A stretch of DNA of 64,000 nucleotides, taken from Isoperla grammatica. Lineage: Eukaryota; Arthropoda; Insecta; Plecoptera; Perlodidae. Where the stretch lies: positions 1 through 64,000 of the forward strand of contig CAMDTW010000610.1 of assembly GCA_945910005.1 (NCBI GenBank), read 5' to 3'. Shown here piece by piece: positions 25,396-39,300 of this stretch. Under the pieces are notes generated by a model. That model searched no databases and had not been told where the DNA came from. It saw only the letters and a program-made list of their open reading frames with translations. Both the position numbers and the translations under genes were made by a program. How positions within the stretch are numbered: the first letter of the stretch is position 1; every line of letters begins with the position of its first letter.

Positions 25396-26603
25396 TATAT
25401 TTTGCATTCTTCAAGAGTATTATGAAAATGCATAAATTGAGTTTTTTGGTCGTTTTTGGTTAAAATATGGATAAAATATAGAAATTGGCTGATTTCAGTC
25501 TATCTACCACAAACTACGAGTTTTAAGAGGAATCTTGCATACAGCTGGGATTCCTAAGTGTTTCAACCAAAGTTGACAAATCGTTGTTTTAGAGCGTTTC
25601 AGGCTCCAATAAGCACAATTTGTCCTTTTCGTCACATTTCGATAACTTCTATAGAAGTTACACCCTCCGTCGAAAAATAAGAATCATAGGTTGCATTCTT
25701 CAAGAGTATAATGAAAATGCATAAATTGAGTTTTTTCGTCGTTTTTGGTTTAAATATGCATAAAAAATAGAAATTGGCTGATTTCAGTCTATCTACCACA
25801 AACTTCCAGTTTTAAGAGGAATCTTGCATACGGCCGGGATTCCTAAGGGTTTCAACCAAAGTTGACAAATCGTTGTTTTAGAGCGTTTCAGGCTCCAATA
25901 AGCACAATTTGTCCATTTCGTCACATTTCGATAACTTCCATAGAAGTTACACCCTCCGTTGAATAATAAGAATTATAGGCTGCATTCTTCAAGAGAATAA
26001 TGAAAATGCATAAATTGAGTTTTTTCGTCGTTTTTGGTTAAAATATTCATAAAATATAGAAATTGGCTGATTTTAGTCTATCTACCACAAACTTCCAGTT
26101 TTAAGAGGAATCTTGCATACGGCTGGGATTCCTAAGGGTTTCAACCAAAGTTGACAAATAGTTGTTTTAGAGCGTTTTTAGGCTCCAATAAGCACAATTT
26201 GTCCATTTCGTCACATTTCGATACTACTTTAGAAGTTACACCAACCGTTGAAAAAGAATAATGTTAGTGTGCATTCTGAAAGAGTATTATGAAAATGCAT
26301 AAATTGAGTTTTTTTGGCGTTTTTGGTTTAAATATGTATAAAATATAGAAATTGGCTGATTTTAGTCTATCTACCACAAACTTCCAGTTTTAAGAGGAAT
26401 CTTGCATACGGCTGGGATTCCTAAGGGTTTCAACCAAATTGCACTAATCGTTGTTTTAGAGCGTTTCAGGCTCCAATAAGCACAATTTGTCCATTTCGTC
26501 ACATTTCGATAACTTCTATAGAAGTTACACCCTCCGTTGAAAAATAAGAATTATATTTTGCATTCTTCAAGTGTATTATGAAAATGCATAAATTGAGTTT
26601 TTT
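23849..26603. repeat. 14-monomer-offset pair, first copy
   Basis: The order is D(end)-E-F-G-C-D-E-G-H-I. It is repeated 4,045 bp downstream. Shared rare marks include gtccttttcgtc (near 25621), gaatcatagg (25681), gcactaatcg (26441) and caagtgtattatg (26568). Differences I noticed against the second copy are only at about 24044, 26047, 26160 and 26256. Confidence 0.8.
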
Positions 26604-27893
26604 GGTCGTTTTTGGTTAAAATATGCATAAAAAATAGAAATTGGCTGATTTCAGTCCATCTACCACAAACTTCCAGTTTTAAGAGGAATCTTGCATACGG
26701 CCGGGATTCCTAAGGGTTTCAACCAAAGTTGACAAATCGTTGTTTTAGAGCGTTTCAGGCTCCAATAAGCACAATTTGTCCATTTCGTCACATTTCGATA
26801 ACTTCTATAGAAGTTACACCCTCCGTCGAAAAATAAGAATTATAGGTTGCATTCTTCAAGAGTATAATGAAAATGCAGAAATTTAGTTTTTTCGTCGTTT
26901 TTGGTTAAAATATGCATACAAAATAGAAATTGGCTGATTTCAGTCTATCTACCACAAACTTCCAGTTTTAAGAGGAATCTTGCATACGGCCGGGATTCCT
27001 AAGGGTTTCAACCAAAGTTGACAAATCGTTGTTTTAGAGCGTTTCAGGCTCCAATTAGCACAATTTGTCCATTTCGTCACATTTCGATAACTTCTATAGA
27101 AGTTACACCCTCCGTTGAAAAATAAGAATTATAGGCTGCATTCTTCAAGAGTATAATGAAAATGCATAAATTGAGTTTTTTCGTCGTTTTTGGTTAAAAT
27201 ATGCATAAAATATAGAAATTTGCTGATTTTAGTCTATCTACCACAAACTTCCAGTTTTAAGAGGAATCTTGCATACGGCTGGGATTCCTAAGGGTTTCAA
27301 CCAAAGTTGACAAATCGTTGTTTTAGAGCGTTTCAGGCTCTAATAAGCACAATTGGTCCATTTAGTCACGTTTCGATAACTACTTTAGAAGTTACACCAA
27401 CCGTTGAAAAATAATAATGTTAGTGTGCATTCTGAAAGAGTATTATGAAAATGCATAAATTGAGTTTTTTGGTCGTTTTTGGTTACAATATGCATAAAAT
27501 ATAGAAATTGGCTGATTTTAGTCTATCTACCACAAACTTCCAGTTTTAAGAGGAATCTTGCATACGGCCGGGATTTCTAAGGGTTTCAACCAAAGTTGAC
27601 AAATCGTTGTTTTAGAGCGTTTTAGGCTCCAAAAAGCAGAATTTGTCCATTTCGTCACATTTCGATAACTTCTATAGAAGTTACACCCTCCGTTGAAAAA
27701 TAAGAATTATAGGCTGCATTCTTCAAGAGAATAATGAAAATGCCAAAAATTGAGTTTTTTCGTCGTTTTTGGTTAAAATATGCATAAAATATAGAAATTG
27801 GCTGATTTTAGTCTATCTACCTCAAACTTCCAGTTTTAAGAGGAATCTTGCATACGGCTGGGATTCCTAAGGGTTTCAACCAAATTGCACAAA
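26604..27893. repeat. Mosaic string C-D-R-A-B with hybrid edges
   Basis: The monomer from 26586 opens with ggtcg like J but continues as C (aaaaaatag, cagtccatct). Types D, R and A follow. The monomer starting at 27743 opens as B (ccaaaaattgag, acctcaaac, attgcac) and ends as D (gtttcagg, ccaattagc, tattttgc), with the switch between about 27890 and 27911. These two hybrids bracket the stretch between the two copies of the 4,045-bp-offset pair. Confidence 0.7.
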
Positions 27894-30648
27894 TCGTTGT
27901 TTTAGAGCGTTTCAGGCTCCAATTAGCACAATTTGTCCATTTCGTCACATTTCGATAACTTCTATAGAAGTTACACCCTCCGTTGAAAAATAAGAATTAT
28001 ATTTTGCATTCTTCAAGAGTATTATGAAAATGCATAAATTGAGTTTTTTGGTCGTTTTTGGTTAAAATATGGATAAAATATAGAAATTGGCTGATTTCAG
28101 TCTATCTACCACAAACTACGAGTTTTAAGAGGAATCTTGCATACAGCTGGGATTCCTAAGTGTTTCAACCAAAGTTGACAAATCGTTGTTTTAGAGCGTT
28201 TCAGGCTCCAATAAGCACAATTTGTCCATTTCGTCACATTTCGATTACTTCTATAGAAGTTACAACCTCCGTTGAAAAATAAGAATTATAGGCTGCATTC
28301 TTCAAGAGTATAATGAAAATGCATAAATTGAGTTTTTTCGTCGTTTTTGGTTAAAATATGCATAAAATATAGGAATTGGCTGATTTAAGTCTATCTACCA
28401 CAAACTTCCAGTTTTAAGAGGAATCTTGCATACGGCTGGGATTCCTAAGGGTTTCAACCAAATTGCACAAATCGTTGTTTTAGAGCGTTTCAGGCTCCAT
28501 AAGCACAATTTGTCCATTTCGTCACATTTCGATAACTTCTATAGAAGTTACACCCTCCGTCGAAAAATAAGAATTATACGTTGCATTCTTCAAGAGTATA
28601 ATGAAAATGCATAAATTGAGTTTTTTCGTAGTTTTTGGTTTAAATATGCATAAAAAATAGAAATTGGCTGATTTCAGTCTATCTACCACAAACTTCCAGT
28701 TTTAAGAGGAATCTTGCATACGGCCGGGATTCCTAAGGGTTTCAACCAAAGTTGACAAATCGTTGTTTTAGAGCGTTTCAGGCTCCAATAAGCACAATTT
28801 GTCCATTTCGTCACATTTCGATAACTTCTATAGAAGTCACACCCTCCGTCGAAAAATAAGAATTATAGGTTGCATTCTTCAAGAGTATAATGAAAATGCA
28901 TAAATTGAGTTTTTTCGTCGTTTTTGGTTAAAATATGCATAAAAAATAGAAATTGGCTGATTTCAGTCCATCTACCACAAACTTCCAGTTTTAAGAGGAA
29001 TCTTGCATACGGCCGGGATTCCTAAGGGTTTCAACCAAAGTTGACAAATCGTTGTTTTAGAGCGTTTCAGGCTCCAATAAGCACAATTTGTCCATTTCGT
29101 CACATTTCGATAACTTCTATAGAAGTTACACCCTCCGTCGAAAAATAAGAATTATAGGTTGCATTCTTCAAGAGTATAATGAAAATGCATAAATTGAGTT
29201 TTTTCGTCGTTTTTGGTTAAAATATGCATACAAAATAGAAATTGGCTGATTTCAGTCTATCTACCACAAACTTCCAGTTTTAAGAGGAATCTTGCATACG
29301 GCCGTATTCCTAAGGGTTTCAACCAAAGTTGACAAATCGTTGTTTTAGAGCGTTTCAGGCTCCAATTAGCACAATTTGTCCATTTCGTCACATTTCGATA
29401 ACTTCTATAGAAATTACACCCTCCGTTGAAAAATAAGAATTATATTTTGCATTCTTCAAGAGTATTATGAAAATGCATAAATTGAGTTTTTTGGTCGTTT
29501 TTGGTTAAAATATGGATAAAATATAGAAATTGGCTGATTTCAGTCTATCTACCACAAACTACGAGTTTTAAGAGGAATCTTGCATACAGCTGGGATTCCT
29601 AAGTGTTTCAACCAAAGTTGACAAATCGTTGTTTTAGAGCGTTTCAGGCTCCAATAAGCACAATTTGTCCTTTTCGTCACATTTCGATAACTTCTATAGA
29701 AGTTACACCCTCCGTCGAAAAATAAGAATCATAGGTTGCATTCTTCAAGAGTATAATGAAAATGCATAAATTGAGTTTTTTCGTCGTTTTTGGTTTAAAT
29801 ATGCATAAAAAATAGAAATTGGCTGATTTCAGTCTATCTACCACAAACTTCCAGTTTTAAGAGGAATCTTGCATACGGCCGGGATTCCTAAGGGTTTCAA
29901 CCAAAGTTGACAAATCGTTGTTTTAGAGCGTTTCAGGCTCCAATAAGCACAATTTGTCCATTTCGTCACATTTCGATAACTTCCATAGAAGTTACACCCT
30001 CCGTTGAATAATAAGAATTATAGGCTGCATTCTTCAAGAGAATAATGAAAATGCATAAATTGAGTTTTTTCGTCGTTTTTGGTTAAAATATGCATAAAAT
30101 ATAGAAATTGGCTGATTTTAGTCTATCTACCACAAACTTCCAGTTTTAAGAGGAATCTTGCATACGGCTGGGATTCCTAAGGGTTTCAACCAAAGTTGAC
30201 AAATCGTTGTTTTAGAGCGTTTTTAGGCTCCAATAAGCACAATTTGTCCATTTCGTCACATTTCGATACTACTTTAGAAGTTACACCAACCGTTGAAAAA
30301 TAATAATGTTAGTGTGCATTCTGAAAGAGTATTATGAAAATGCATAAATTGAGTTTTTTTGGCGTTTTTGGTTTAAATATGTATAAAATATAGAAATTGG
30401 CTGATTTTAGTCTATCTACCACAAACTTCCAGTTTTAAGAGGAATCTTGCATACGGCTGGGATTCCTAAGGGTTTCAACCAAATTGCACTAATCGTTGTT
30501 TTAGAGCGTTTCAGGCTCCAATAAGCACAATTTGTCCATTTCGTCACATTTCGATAACTTCTATAGAAGTTACACCCTCCGTTGAAAAATAAGAATTATA
30601 TTTTGCATTCTTCAAGTGTATTATGAAAATGCATAAATTGAGTTTTTT
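27894..30648. repeat. 14-monomer-offset pair, second copy
   Basis: This copy of 23849-26603 at a 4,045-bp offset differs at only a handful of positions over about 2.75 kb by eye. It ends exactly where the following monomer has cgtcg (30649) in place of ggtcg (26604). The high identity makes it one of the younger duplications in the window. Confidence 0.8.
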
Positions 30649-33600
30649 CGTCGTTTTTGGTTAAAATATGGATAAAATATAGAAATTGGCTGATTTCAGT
30701 CTATCTACCACAAACTTCGAGTTTTAAGAGGAATCTTGCATACAGCTGGGATTCCTAAGTGTTTCAACCAAAGTTGACAAATCGTTGTTTTAGAGCGTTT
30801 CAGGCTCCAATAAGCACAATTTGTCCATTTCGTCACATTTCGATTACTTCTATAGAAGTTACACCCTCCGTTGAAAAATAAGAATTATAGGCTGCATTCT
30901 TCAAGAGTATAATGAAAATGCATAAATTGAGTTTTTTCGTCGTTTTTGGTTAAAATATGCATAAAAAATAGAAATTGGCTGATTTGAGTCTATCTACCTC
31001 AAACTTCCAGTTTTAAGAGGAATCTTGCATACGGCCGGGATTCCTAAGGGTTTCAACCAAAGTTGACAAATCGTTGTTTTAGAGCGTTTCAGGCTCCAAC
31101 AAGCACAATTTGTCCATTTCGTCACATTTCGATAACTTCTATGGAAGTTACACCCTCCGTCGAAAAGTAAGAATTATAGGTTGCATTCTTCAAGAGTATA
31201 ATGAAAATGCATAAATTGAGTTTTTTCGTCGTTTTTGGTTAAAATATGCATAAAAAATAGAAATTGGCTGATTTCAGTCTATCTACCAAAAACTTCCAGT
31301 TTTAAGAGGAATCTTGCATACGGCCGGGATTCCTAAGGGTTTCAACCAAAGTTGACAAATCGTTGTTTTAGAGCGTTTCAGGCTCCAATAAGCACAATTT
31401 GTCCATTTCGTCACATTTCGATAACTTCTATAGAAGTTACACCCTCCTGTTGAAAAACAAGAATTATAGGCTGCATTCTTCAAGAGTATAATGAAAATGC
31501 ATAAATTGAGTTTTTTCGCCGTTTTTGGTTAAAATATGCATAAAATATAGAAATTGGCTGATTTTAGTCTATCTACCACAAACTTCCAGTTTTAAGAGGA
31601 ATCTTGCATACGGCTGGGATTCCTAAGGGTTTCAACCAAATTGCACAAATCGTTGTTTTAGAGCGTTTCAGGCTCCAATAAGCACAATTTGTCCATATCG
31701 TTACATTTCGATAACTTCTATAGAAGTTACACCCTCCGTCGAAAAATAAGAATTATAGGTTGCATTCTTCAAGAGTATAATGAAAATGCATAAATTGAGT
31801 TTTTTCGTCGTTTTTGGTTTAAATATGCATAAAAAATAGAAATTGGCTGATTTCAGTCTATCTACCACAAACTTCCAGTTTTAAGAGGAATCTTGCATAC
31901 GGCCGGGATTCCTTAGGGTTTCAACCAAAGTTTACAAATCGTTGTTTTAGAGCGTTTCAGGCTCCAATAAGCACAATTTTCCATTTTCGTCACATTTCGA
32001 TAACTTCTATAGAAGTTACACCCTCCGTTGAAAAATAAGAATTATAGGCTGGCATTCTTCAAGAGTATAATGAAAATGCATAAATTGAGTTTTTCGTCGT
32101 TTTTGGTTAAAATATGCATAAAATATAGAAATTTGCTGATTTTAGTCTATCTACCACAAACTTCCAGTTTTAAGAGGAATCTTGCATACGGCTGGGATTC
32201 CTAAGGGTTTCAACCAAATTGCACAAATCGTTGTTTTAGAGCGTTTTAGGCTCCATTAAGCACAATTTTTCCATTTCGTCACATTTCGATAACTTCTATA
32301 GAAGTCACACCCTCCGTCGAAAAATAAGAATTATAGGTTGCATTCTTCAAGAGTATAATGAAAATGCATAAATTGAGTTTTTCGCCGTTTTTTGGTTAAA
32401 ATATGCATAAAAAATAGAAATTGGCTGATTTCAGTCCATCTACCACAAACTTCCAGTTTTAAGAGAATCTTGCATACGGCCGGGATTCCTAAGGGTTTCA
32501 ACCAAAGTTGACAAATCGTTGTTTTAGAGCGTTTCAGGCTCCAATAAGCACAATTTGTCCCATTTCGTCACATTTCGATAACTTCTATAGAAGTTACACC
32601 CTCCGTCGAAAAATAAGAATTATAGGTTGCATTCTTCAAGAGTATAATGAAAATGCAGGAAATTGAGTTTTTTCGTCGTTTTTGGTTAAAATATGCATAC
32701 AAAATAGAAATTGGCTGATTTCAGTCTATCTACCACAAACTTCCAGTTTTAAGAGGAATCTTGCATACGGCCGGGATTCCTAAGGGTTTCAACCAAAGTT
32801 GACAAATCGTTGTTTTAGAGCGTTTCAGGCTCCAATTAGCACAATTTGTCCATTTCGTCACATTTCGATAACTTCTATAGAAGTTACACCCTCCGTTGAA
32901 AAATAAGAATTATATTTTGCATTCTTCAAGAGTATTATGAAAATGCATAAATTGAGTTTTTTGGTCGTTTTTGGTTAAAATATGGATAAAATATAGAAAT
33001 TGGCTGATTTTAGTCTATCTACCACAAACTACGAGTTTTAAGAGGAATCTTGCATACAGCTGGGATTCCTAAGTGTTTCAACCAAAGTTGACAAATCGTT
33101 GTTTTAGAGCGTTTCAGGCTCCAATAAGCACAATTTGTCCATTTCGTCACATTTCGATTACTTCTATAGAAGTTACAACCTCCGTTGAAAAATAAGAATT
33201 ATAGGCTGCATTCTTCAAGAGTATAATGAAAATGCATAAATTGAGTTTTTTCGTCGTTTTTGGTTAAAATATGCATAAAAAATAGAAATTGGCTGATTTC
33301 AGTCTATCTACCACAAACTTCCAGTTTTAAGAGGAATCTTGCATACGGCTGGGATTCCTAAGGGTTTCAACCAAATTGCACAAATCGTTGTTTTAGAGCG
33401 TTTCAGGCTCAATAAGCACAATTTGTCCATTTCGTCACATTTCGATAACTTCTATAGAAGTTACACCCTCCGTCGAAAAATAAGAATTATACGTTGCATT
33501 CTTCAAGAGTATAATGAAAATGCATAAATTGAGTTTTTTCGTCGTTTTTGGTTAAAATATGCATACAAAATAGAAATTGGCTGATTTCAGTCTATCTACA

Positions 33601-36121
33601 CAAACTTCCAGTTTTAAGAGGAATCTTGCATACGGCCGTATTCCTAAGGGTTTCAACCAAAGTTGACAAATCGTTGTTTTAGAGCGTTTCAGGCTCCAAT
33701 TAGCACAATTTGTCCATTTCGTCACATTTCGATAACTTCTATAGAAGTTACACCCTCCGTTGAAAAATAAGAATTATATTTTGCATTCTTCAAGAGTATT
33801 ATGAAAATGCATAAATTGAGTTTTTTGGTCGTTTTTGGTTAAAATATGGATAAAATATAGAAATTGGCTGATTTCAGTCTATCTACCACAAACTACGAGT
33901 TTTAAGAGGAATCTTGCATACAGCTGGGATTCCTAAGTGTTTCAACCAAAGTTGACAAATCGTTGTTTTAGAGCGTTTCAGGCTCCAATAAGCACAATTT
34001 GTCCATTTCGTCAACATTTCGATAACTTCTATAGAAGTTACACCCTCCGTCGAAAAATAAGAATTATAGGTTGCATTCTTCAAGAGTATAATGAAAATGC
34101 ATAAATTGAGTTTTTTCGTCGTTTTTGGTTTAAATATGCATAAAAAATAGAAATTGGCTGATTTCAGTCTATCTACCACAAACTTCCAGTTTTAAGAGGA
34201 ATCTTGCATACGGCCGGGATTCCTAAGGGTTTCAACCAAAGTTGACAAATCGTTGTTTTAGAGCGTTTCAGGCTCCAATAAGCACAATTTGTCCATTTCG
34301 TCACATTTCGATAACTTCTATAGAAGTTACACCCTCCGTTGAATAATAAGAATTATAGGCTGCATTCTTCAAGAGAATAATGAAAATGCATAAATTGAGT
34401 TTTTTCGTCGTTTTTGGTTAAAATATGCATAAAATATAGAAATTGGCTGATTTTAGTCTATCTACCCACAAACTTCCAGTTTTAAGAGGAATCTTGCATA
34501 CGGCTGGGATTCCTAAGGGTTTCAACCAAAGTTGACAAATCGTTGTTTTAGAACGTTTTAGGCTCCAATAAGCACAATTTGTCCTATTCGTCACATTTCG
34601 ATACTACTTTAGAAGTTACACCAACCGTTGAAAAATAATAATGTTAGTGTGCATTCTGAAAGAGTATTATGAAAATGCATAAATTGAGTTTTTTTGGCGT
34701 TTTTGGTTTAAATATGTATAAAATATAGAAATTTGGCTGATTTTAGTCTATCTACCACAAACTTCCAGTTTTAAGAGGAATCTTGCATACGGCTGGGATT
34801 CCTAAGGGTTTCAACCAAATTGCACAAATCGTTGTTTTAGAGCGTTTCAGGCTCCAATAAGCACAATTTGTCCATTTCGTCACATTTCGATAACTTCTTA
34901 AGTTACACCCTCCGTTGAAAAATAAGAATTATATTTTGCATTCTTCAAGTGTATTATGAAAATGCATAAATTGAGTTTTTTGGTCGTTTTTGGTTAAAAT
35001 ATGGATAAAATATAGAAATTGGCTGATTTCAGTCTATCTACCACAAACTTCGAGTTTTAAGAGGAATCTTGCATACAGCTGGGATTCCTAAGTGTTTCAA
35101 CCAAAGTTGACAAATCGTTGTTTTAGAGCGTTTCAGGCTCCAATAAGCACAATTTGTCCATTTCGTCACATTTCGATTACTTCTATAGAAGTTACACCCT
35201 CCGTTGAAAAATAAGAATTATAGGCTGCATTCTTCAAGAGTATAATGAAAATGCATAAATTGAGTTTTTTCGTCGTTTTTGGTTAAAATATGCATAAAAA
35301 ATAGAAATTGGCTGATTTTAGTCTATCTACCTCAAACTTCCAGTTTTAAGAGGAATCTTGCATACGGCCGGGATTCCTAAGGGTTTCAACCAAAGTTTAC
35401 AAATCGTTGTTTTAGAGCGTTTCAGGCTCCAATAAGCACAATTTGTCCATTTCGTCACATTTCGATAACTTCTATGGAAGTTACACCCTCCGTCGAAAAG
35501 TAAGAATTATAGGTTGCATTCTTCAAGAGTATAATGAAAATGCATAAATTGAGTTTTTTCGTCGTTTTTGGTTAAAATATGCATACAAAATAGAAATTGG
35601 CTGATTTCAGTCTATCTACCAAAAACTTCCAGTTTTAAGAGGAATCTTGCATACGGCCGGGATTCCTAAGGGTTTCAACCAAAGTTGACAAATCGTTGTT
35701 TTAGAGCGTTTCAGGCTCCAATAAGCACAATTTGTCCATTTCGTCACATTTCGATAACTTCTATAGAAGTTACACCCTCCTGTTGAAAAACAAGAATTAT
35801 AGGCTGCATTCTTCAAGAGTATAATGAAAATGCATAAATTGAGTTTTTTCGCCGTTTTTGGTTAAAATATGCATAAAATATAGAAATTGGCTGATTTTAG
35901 TCTATCTACCACAAACTTCCAGTTTTAAGAGGAATCTTGCATACGGCTGGGATTCCTAAGGGTTTCAACCAAATTGCACAAATCGTTGTTTTAGAGCGTT
36001 TCAGGCTCCAATAAGCACACTTTGTCCATATCGTTACATTTCGATAACTTCTATAGAAGTTACACCCTCCGTCGAAAAATAAGAATTATAGGTTGCATTC
36101 TTCAAGAGTATAATGAAAATG
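30649..36121. repeat. Mosaic J-K-M-N-G-R/B-C-D-E-F'-D-E-G-H-I-J-K-M-N
   Basis: The M marker (cctcctgttg) returns near 31445 and 35778, about 15 monomers (4,333 bp) apart. The sub-block J-K-M-N frames the stretch on both sides. The monomer near 32080 joins an R start (aaatttgctg) to a B end (attgcac, ccattaag, gtcacacc). Between about 31.97 and 34.91 kb single-base gains and losses are unusually frequent; that part is listed separately. Confidence 0.7.
31970..34910. other. Cluster of small indels within the array
   Basis: About a dozen length changes that are not type-diagnostic fall here: caattttccattttcg (31975), ggctggcattc (32048), T5 in place of T6 (near 32090 and 32379), gttttttgg (32387), aagagaatc (32461), gtcccatttcg (32557), gcaggaaattg (32656), ggctcaataag (33406), ctacacaaac (33597), tcaacattt (34011), ctacccacaaac (34464), aaatttggctg (34730), and a 3-base loss in the palindrome (34895). 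Outside this stretch such events are rare. Uncorrected sequencing error or patchy consensus is the simplest reading; a real mutational cluster is possible. Confidence 0.65.
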
Positions 36122-36410
36122 CATAAATTGAGTTTTTTCGTCGTTTTTGGTTTAAATATGCATAAAAAATAGAAATTGGCTGATTTCAGTCAATCTACCA
36201 CAAACTTCCAGTTTTAAGAGGAATCTTGCATACGGCTGGGATTCCTAAATGTTTCAACCAAAGTAGACAAATCGTTGTTTTAGAGCGTTTCAGGCTCCAA
36301 TAAGCACAATTTGTCCATTTCGTCACCTTTCGATAACTACTTTTGAAGTTACACCAACCGTTGAAAAATAATAATGTTAGTGTGTATTCTGAAAGAGTAT
36401 TATGAAAATG
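36122..36410. repeat. S-type monomer, copy 1
   Basis: It is marked by cagtcaatctacc, cctaaatgtttc, aaagtagacaaatc, cacctttcg and a gtgtgtattctg end. It recurs at 39301 and 42481, 3,179-3,180 bp apart, the same period as the 11-monomer unit at the right end of the window. A related monomer at 7803 shares only cagtcaatc. Confidence 0.8.
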
Positions 36411-39300
36411 CATAAATTGAGTTTTTTTGGCGTTTTTGGTTTAAATATGCATAAAATATAGAAATTGGCTGATTTCAGTCCATCTACCACAAACTTCCAG
36501 TTTTAAGAGGAATCTTGCATACGGCCGGGATTCCTAAGGGTTTCAACCAAAGTTGACAAATCGTTGTTTTAGAGCGTTTCAGGCTCCAATAAGCACAATT
36601 TGTCCATTTCGTCACATTTCGATAACTTCTATAGAAGTTACACCCTCCGTCGAAAAATAAGAATTATAGGTTGCATTCTTCAAGAGTATAATGAAAATGC
36701 ATAAATTGAGTTTTTTCGTCGTTTTTGGTGAAAATATGCATACAAAATAGAAATTGGCTGATTTCAGTCTATCTACCACAAACTTCCAGTTTTAAGAGGA
36801 ATCTTGCAGACGGCCGTATTCCTAAGGGTTTCAACCAAAGTTGACAAATCGTTGTTTTAGAGTGTTTCAGGCTCCAATTAGCACAATTTGTCCATTTCGT
36901 CACATTTCGATAACTTCTATAGAAGTTACACCCTCCGTTGAAAAATAAGAATTATATTTTGCATTCTTCAAGAGTATTATGAAAATGCATAAATTGAGTT
37001 TTTTGGTCGTTTTTGGTTTAAATATGCATAAAAAATAGAAATTGGCTGATTTCAGTCTATCTACCACAAACTTCCAGTTTTAAGAGGAATCTTGCATACG
37101 GCCGGGATTCCTAAGGGTTTCAACCAAAGTTGACAAATCGTTGTTTTAGAGCGTTTCAGGCTCCAATAAGCACAATTTGTCCATTTCGTCACATTTCGAT
37201 AACTTCTATAGAAGTTACACCCTCCGTTGAATAATAAGAATTATAGGCTGCATTCTTCAAGAGAATAACGAAAATGCATAAATTGAGTTTTTTCGTCGTT
37301 TTTGGTTAAAATATGCATAAAATATAGAAATGGGCTGATTTTAGTCTATCTACCACAAACTTCCAGTTTTAAGAGGAATCTTGCATACGGCTGGGATTCC
37401 TAAGGGTTTCAACCAAAGTTGACAAATCGTTGTTTTAGAGCGTTTTTAGGCTCCAATAAGCACAATTTGTCCATTTCGTCACATTTCGATACTACTTCAG
37501 AAGTTACACCAACCGTTGAAAAATAATAATGTTAGTGTGCATTCTGAAAGAGTATTATGAAAATGCATAAATTGAGTTTTTTTGGCGTTTTTGGTTTAAA
37601 TATGTATAAAATATAGAAATTGGCTGATTTTAGTCTATCTACCACAAACTTCCAGTTTTAAGAGGAATCTTGCATACGGCTGGGATTCCTAAGGGTTTCA
37701 ACCAAATTGCACAAATCGTTGTTTTAGAGCGTTTCAGGCTCCAATAAGCACAATTTGTCCATTTCGTCACATTTCGATAACTTCTATAGAAGTTACACCC
37801 TCCGTTGAAAAATAAGAATTATATTTTGCATTCTTCAAGTGTATTATGAAAATGCATAAATTGAGTTTTTTGGTCGTTTTTGGTTAAAATATGGATAAAA
37901 TATAGAAATTGGCTGATTTCAGTCTATCTACCACAAACTTCGAGTTTTAAGAGGAATCTTGCATACAGCTGGGATTCCTAAGTGTTTCAACCAAAGTTGA
38001 CAAATCGTTGTTTTAGAGCGTTTCAGGCTCCAATAAGCACAATTTGTCCATTTCGTCACATTTCGATTACTTCTATAGAAGTTACACCCTCCGTTGAAAA
38101 ATAAGAATTATAGGCTACATTCTTCAAGAGTATAATGAAAATGCATAAATTGAGTTTTTTCGTCGTTTTTGGTTAAAATATGCATAAAAAATAGAAATTG
38201 GCTGATTTTAGTCTATCTACCTCAAACTTCCAGTTTTAAGAGGAATCTTGCATACGGCTGGGATTCCTAAGGGTTTCAACCAAATTGCACAAATCGTTGT
38301 TTTAGAGCGTTTCAGGCTCCAATAAGCACAATTTGTCCATTTCGTCACATTTCGATAACTTCTATAGAAGTCACACCCTCCGTCGAAAAATAAGAATTAT
38401 AGGTTGCATTCTTCAAGAGTATAATGAAAATGCATAAATTGAGTTTTTTCGTCGTTTTTGGTTAAAATATGCATAAAAAATAGAAATTGGCTGATTTCAG
38501 TCTATCTACCACAAACTTCCAGTTTTAAGAGGAATCTTGCATACGGCCGGGATTCCTAAGGGTTTCAACCAAAGTTGACAAATCGTTGTTTTAGAGCGTT
38601 TCAGGCTCCAATAAGCACAATTTGTCCATTTCGTCACATTTCGATAACTTCTATGGAAGCTACACCCTCCGTCGAAAAGTAAGAATTATAGGTTGCATTC
38701 TTCAAGAGTATAATGAAAATGCATAAATTGAGTTTTTTCGTCGTTTTTGGTTAAAATATGCATAAAAAATAGAAATTGGCTGATTTCAGTCTATCTACCA
38801 AAAACTTCTAGTTTTAAGAGGAATCTTGCATACGGCCGGGATTCCTAAGGGTTTCAACCAAAGTTGACAAATCGTTGTTTTAGAGCGTTTCAGGCTCCAA
38901 TAAGCACAATTTGTCCATTTCGTCACATTTCGATAACTTCTATAGAAGTTACACCCTCCTGTTGAAAAACAAGAATTATAGGCTGCATTCTTCAAGAGTA
39001 TAATGAAAATGCATAAATTGAGTTTTTTCGCCGTTTTTGGTTAAAATATGCATAAAATATAGAAATTGGCTGATTTTAGTCTATCTACCACAAACTTCCA
39101 GTTTTAAGAGGAATCTTGCATACGGCTGGGATTCCTAAGGGTTTCAACCAAATTGCACAAATCGTTGTTTTAGAGCGTTTCAGGCTCTAATAAGCACAAT
39201 TTGTCCATATCGTTACATTTCGATAACTTCTATAGCAGTTACACCCTCCGTCGAAAAATAAGAATTATAGGTTGCATTCTTCAAGAGTATAATGAAAATG
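36411..39300. repeat. 11-monomer segment between S copies 1 and 2
   Basis: The order is I/C hybrid-D-E/G hybrid-H-I-J-K-C-M-N. The monomer from 36411 starts as I (T7 then ggcg) and continues as C (cagtccatct, ggccggg). The one starting near 36990 opens with ggtcg like E and becomes G at gtttaaat (37019). The H-I-J-K part repeats 34.4-35.4 kb at a 2,890-bp offset (10 monomers), while the M-N-S part repeats 35.5-36.4 kb at 3,179 bp, so one extra monomer (C, near 38435) was gained in between. Confidence 0.7.

Noticed and set aside
33883..34179. Longest open frame, 98 codons on the minus strand
   Set aside because: It spans two monomers and exists only because of the extra a in tcaacattt (34011), inside the indel cluster; likely an error or chance frame.
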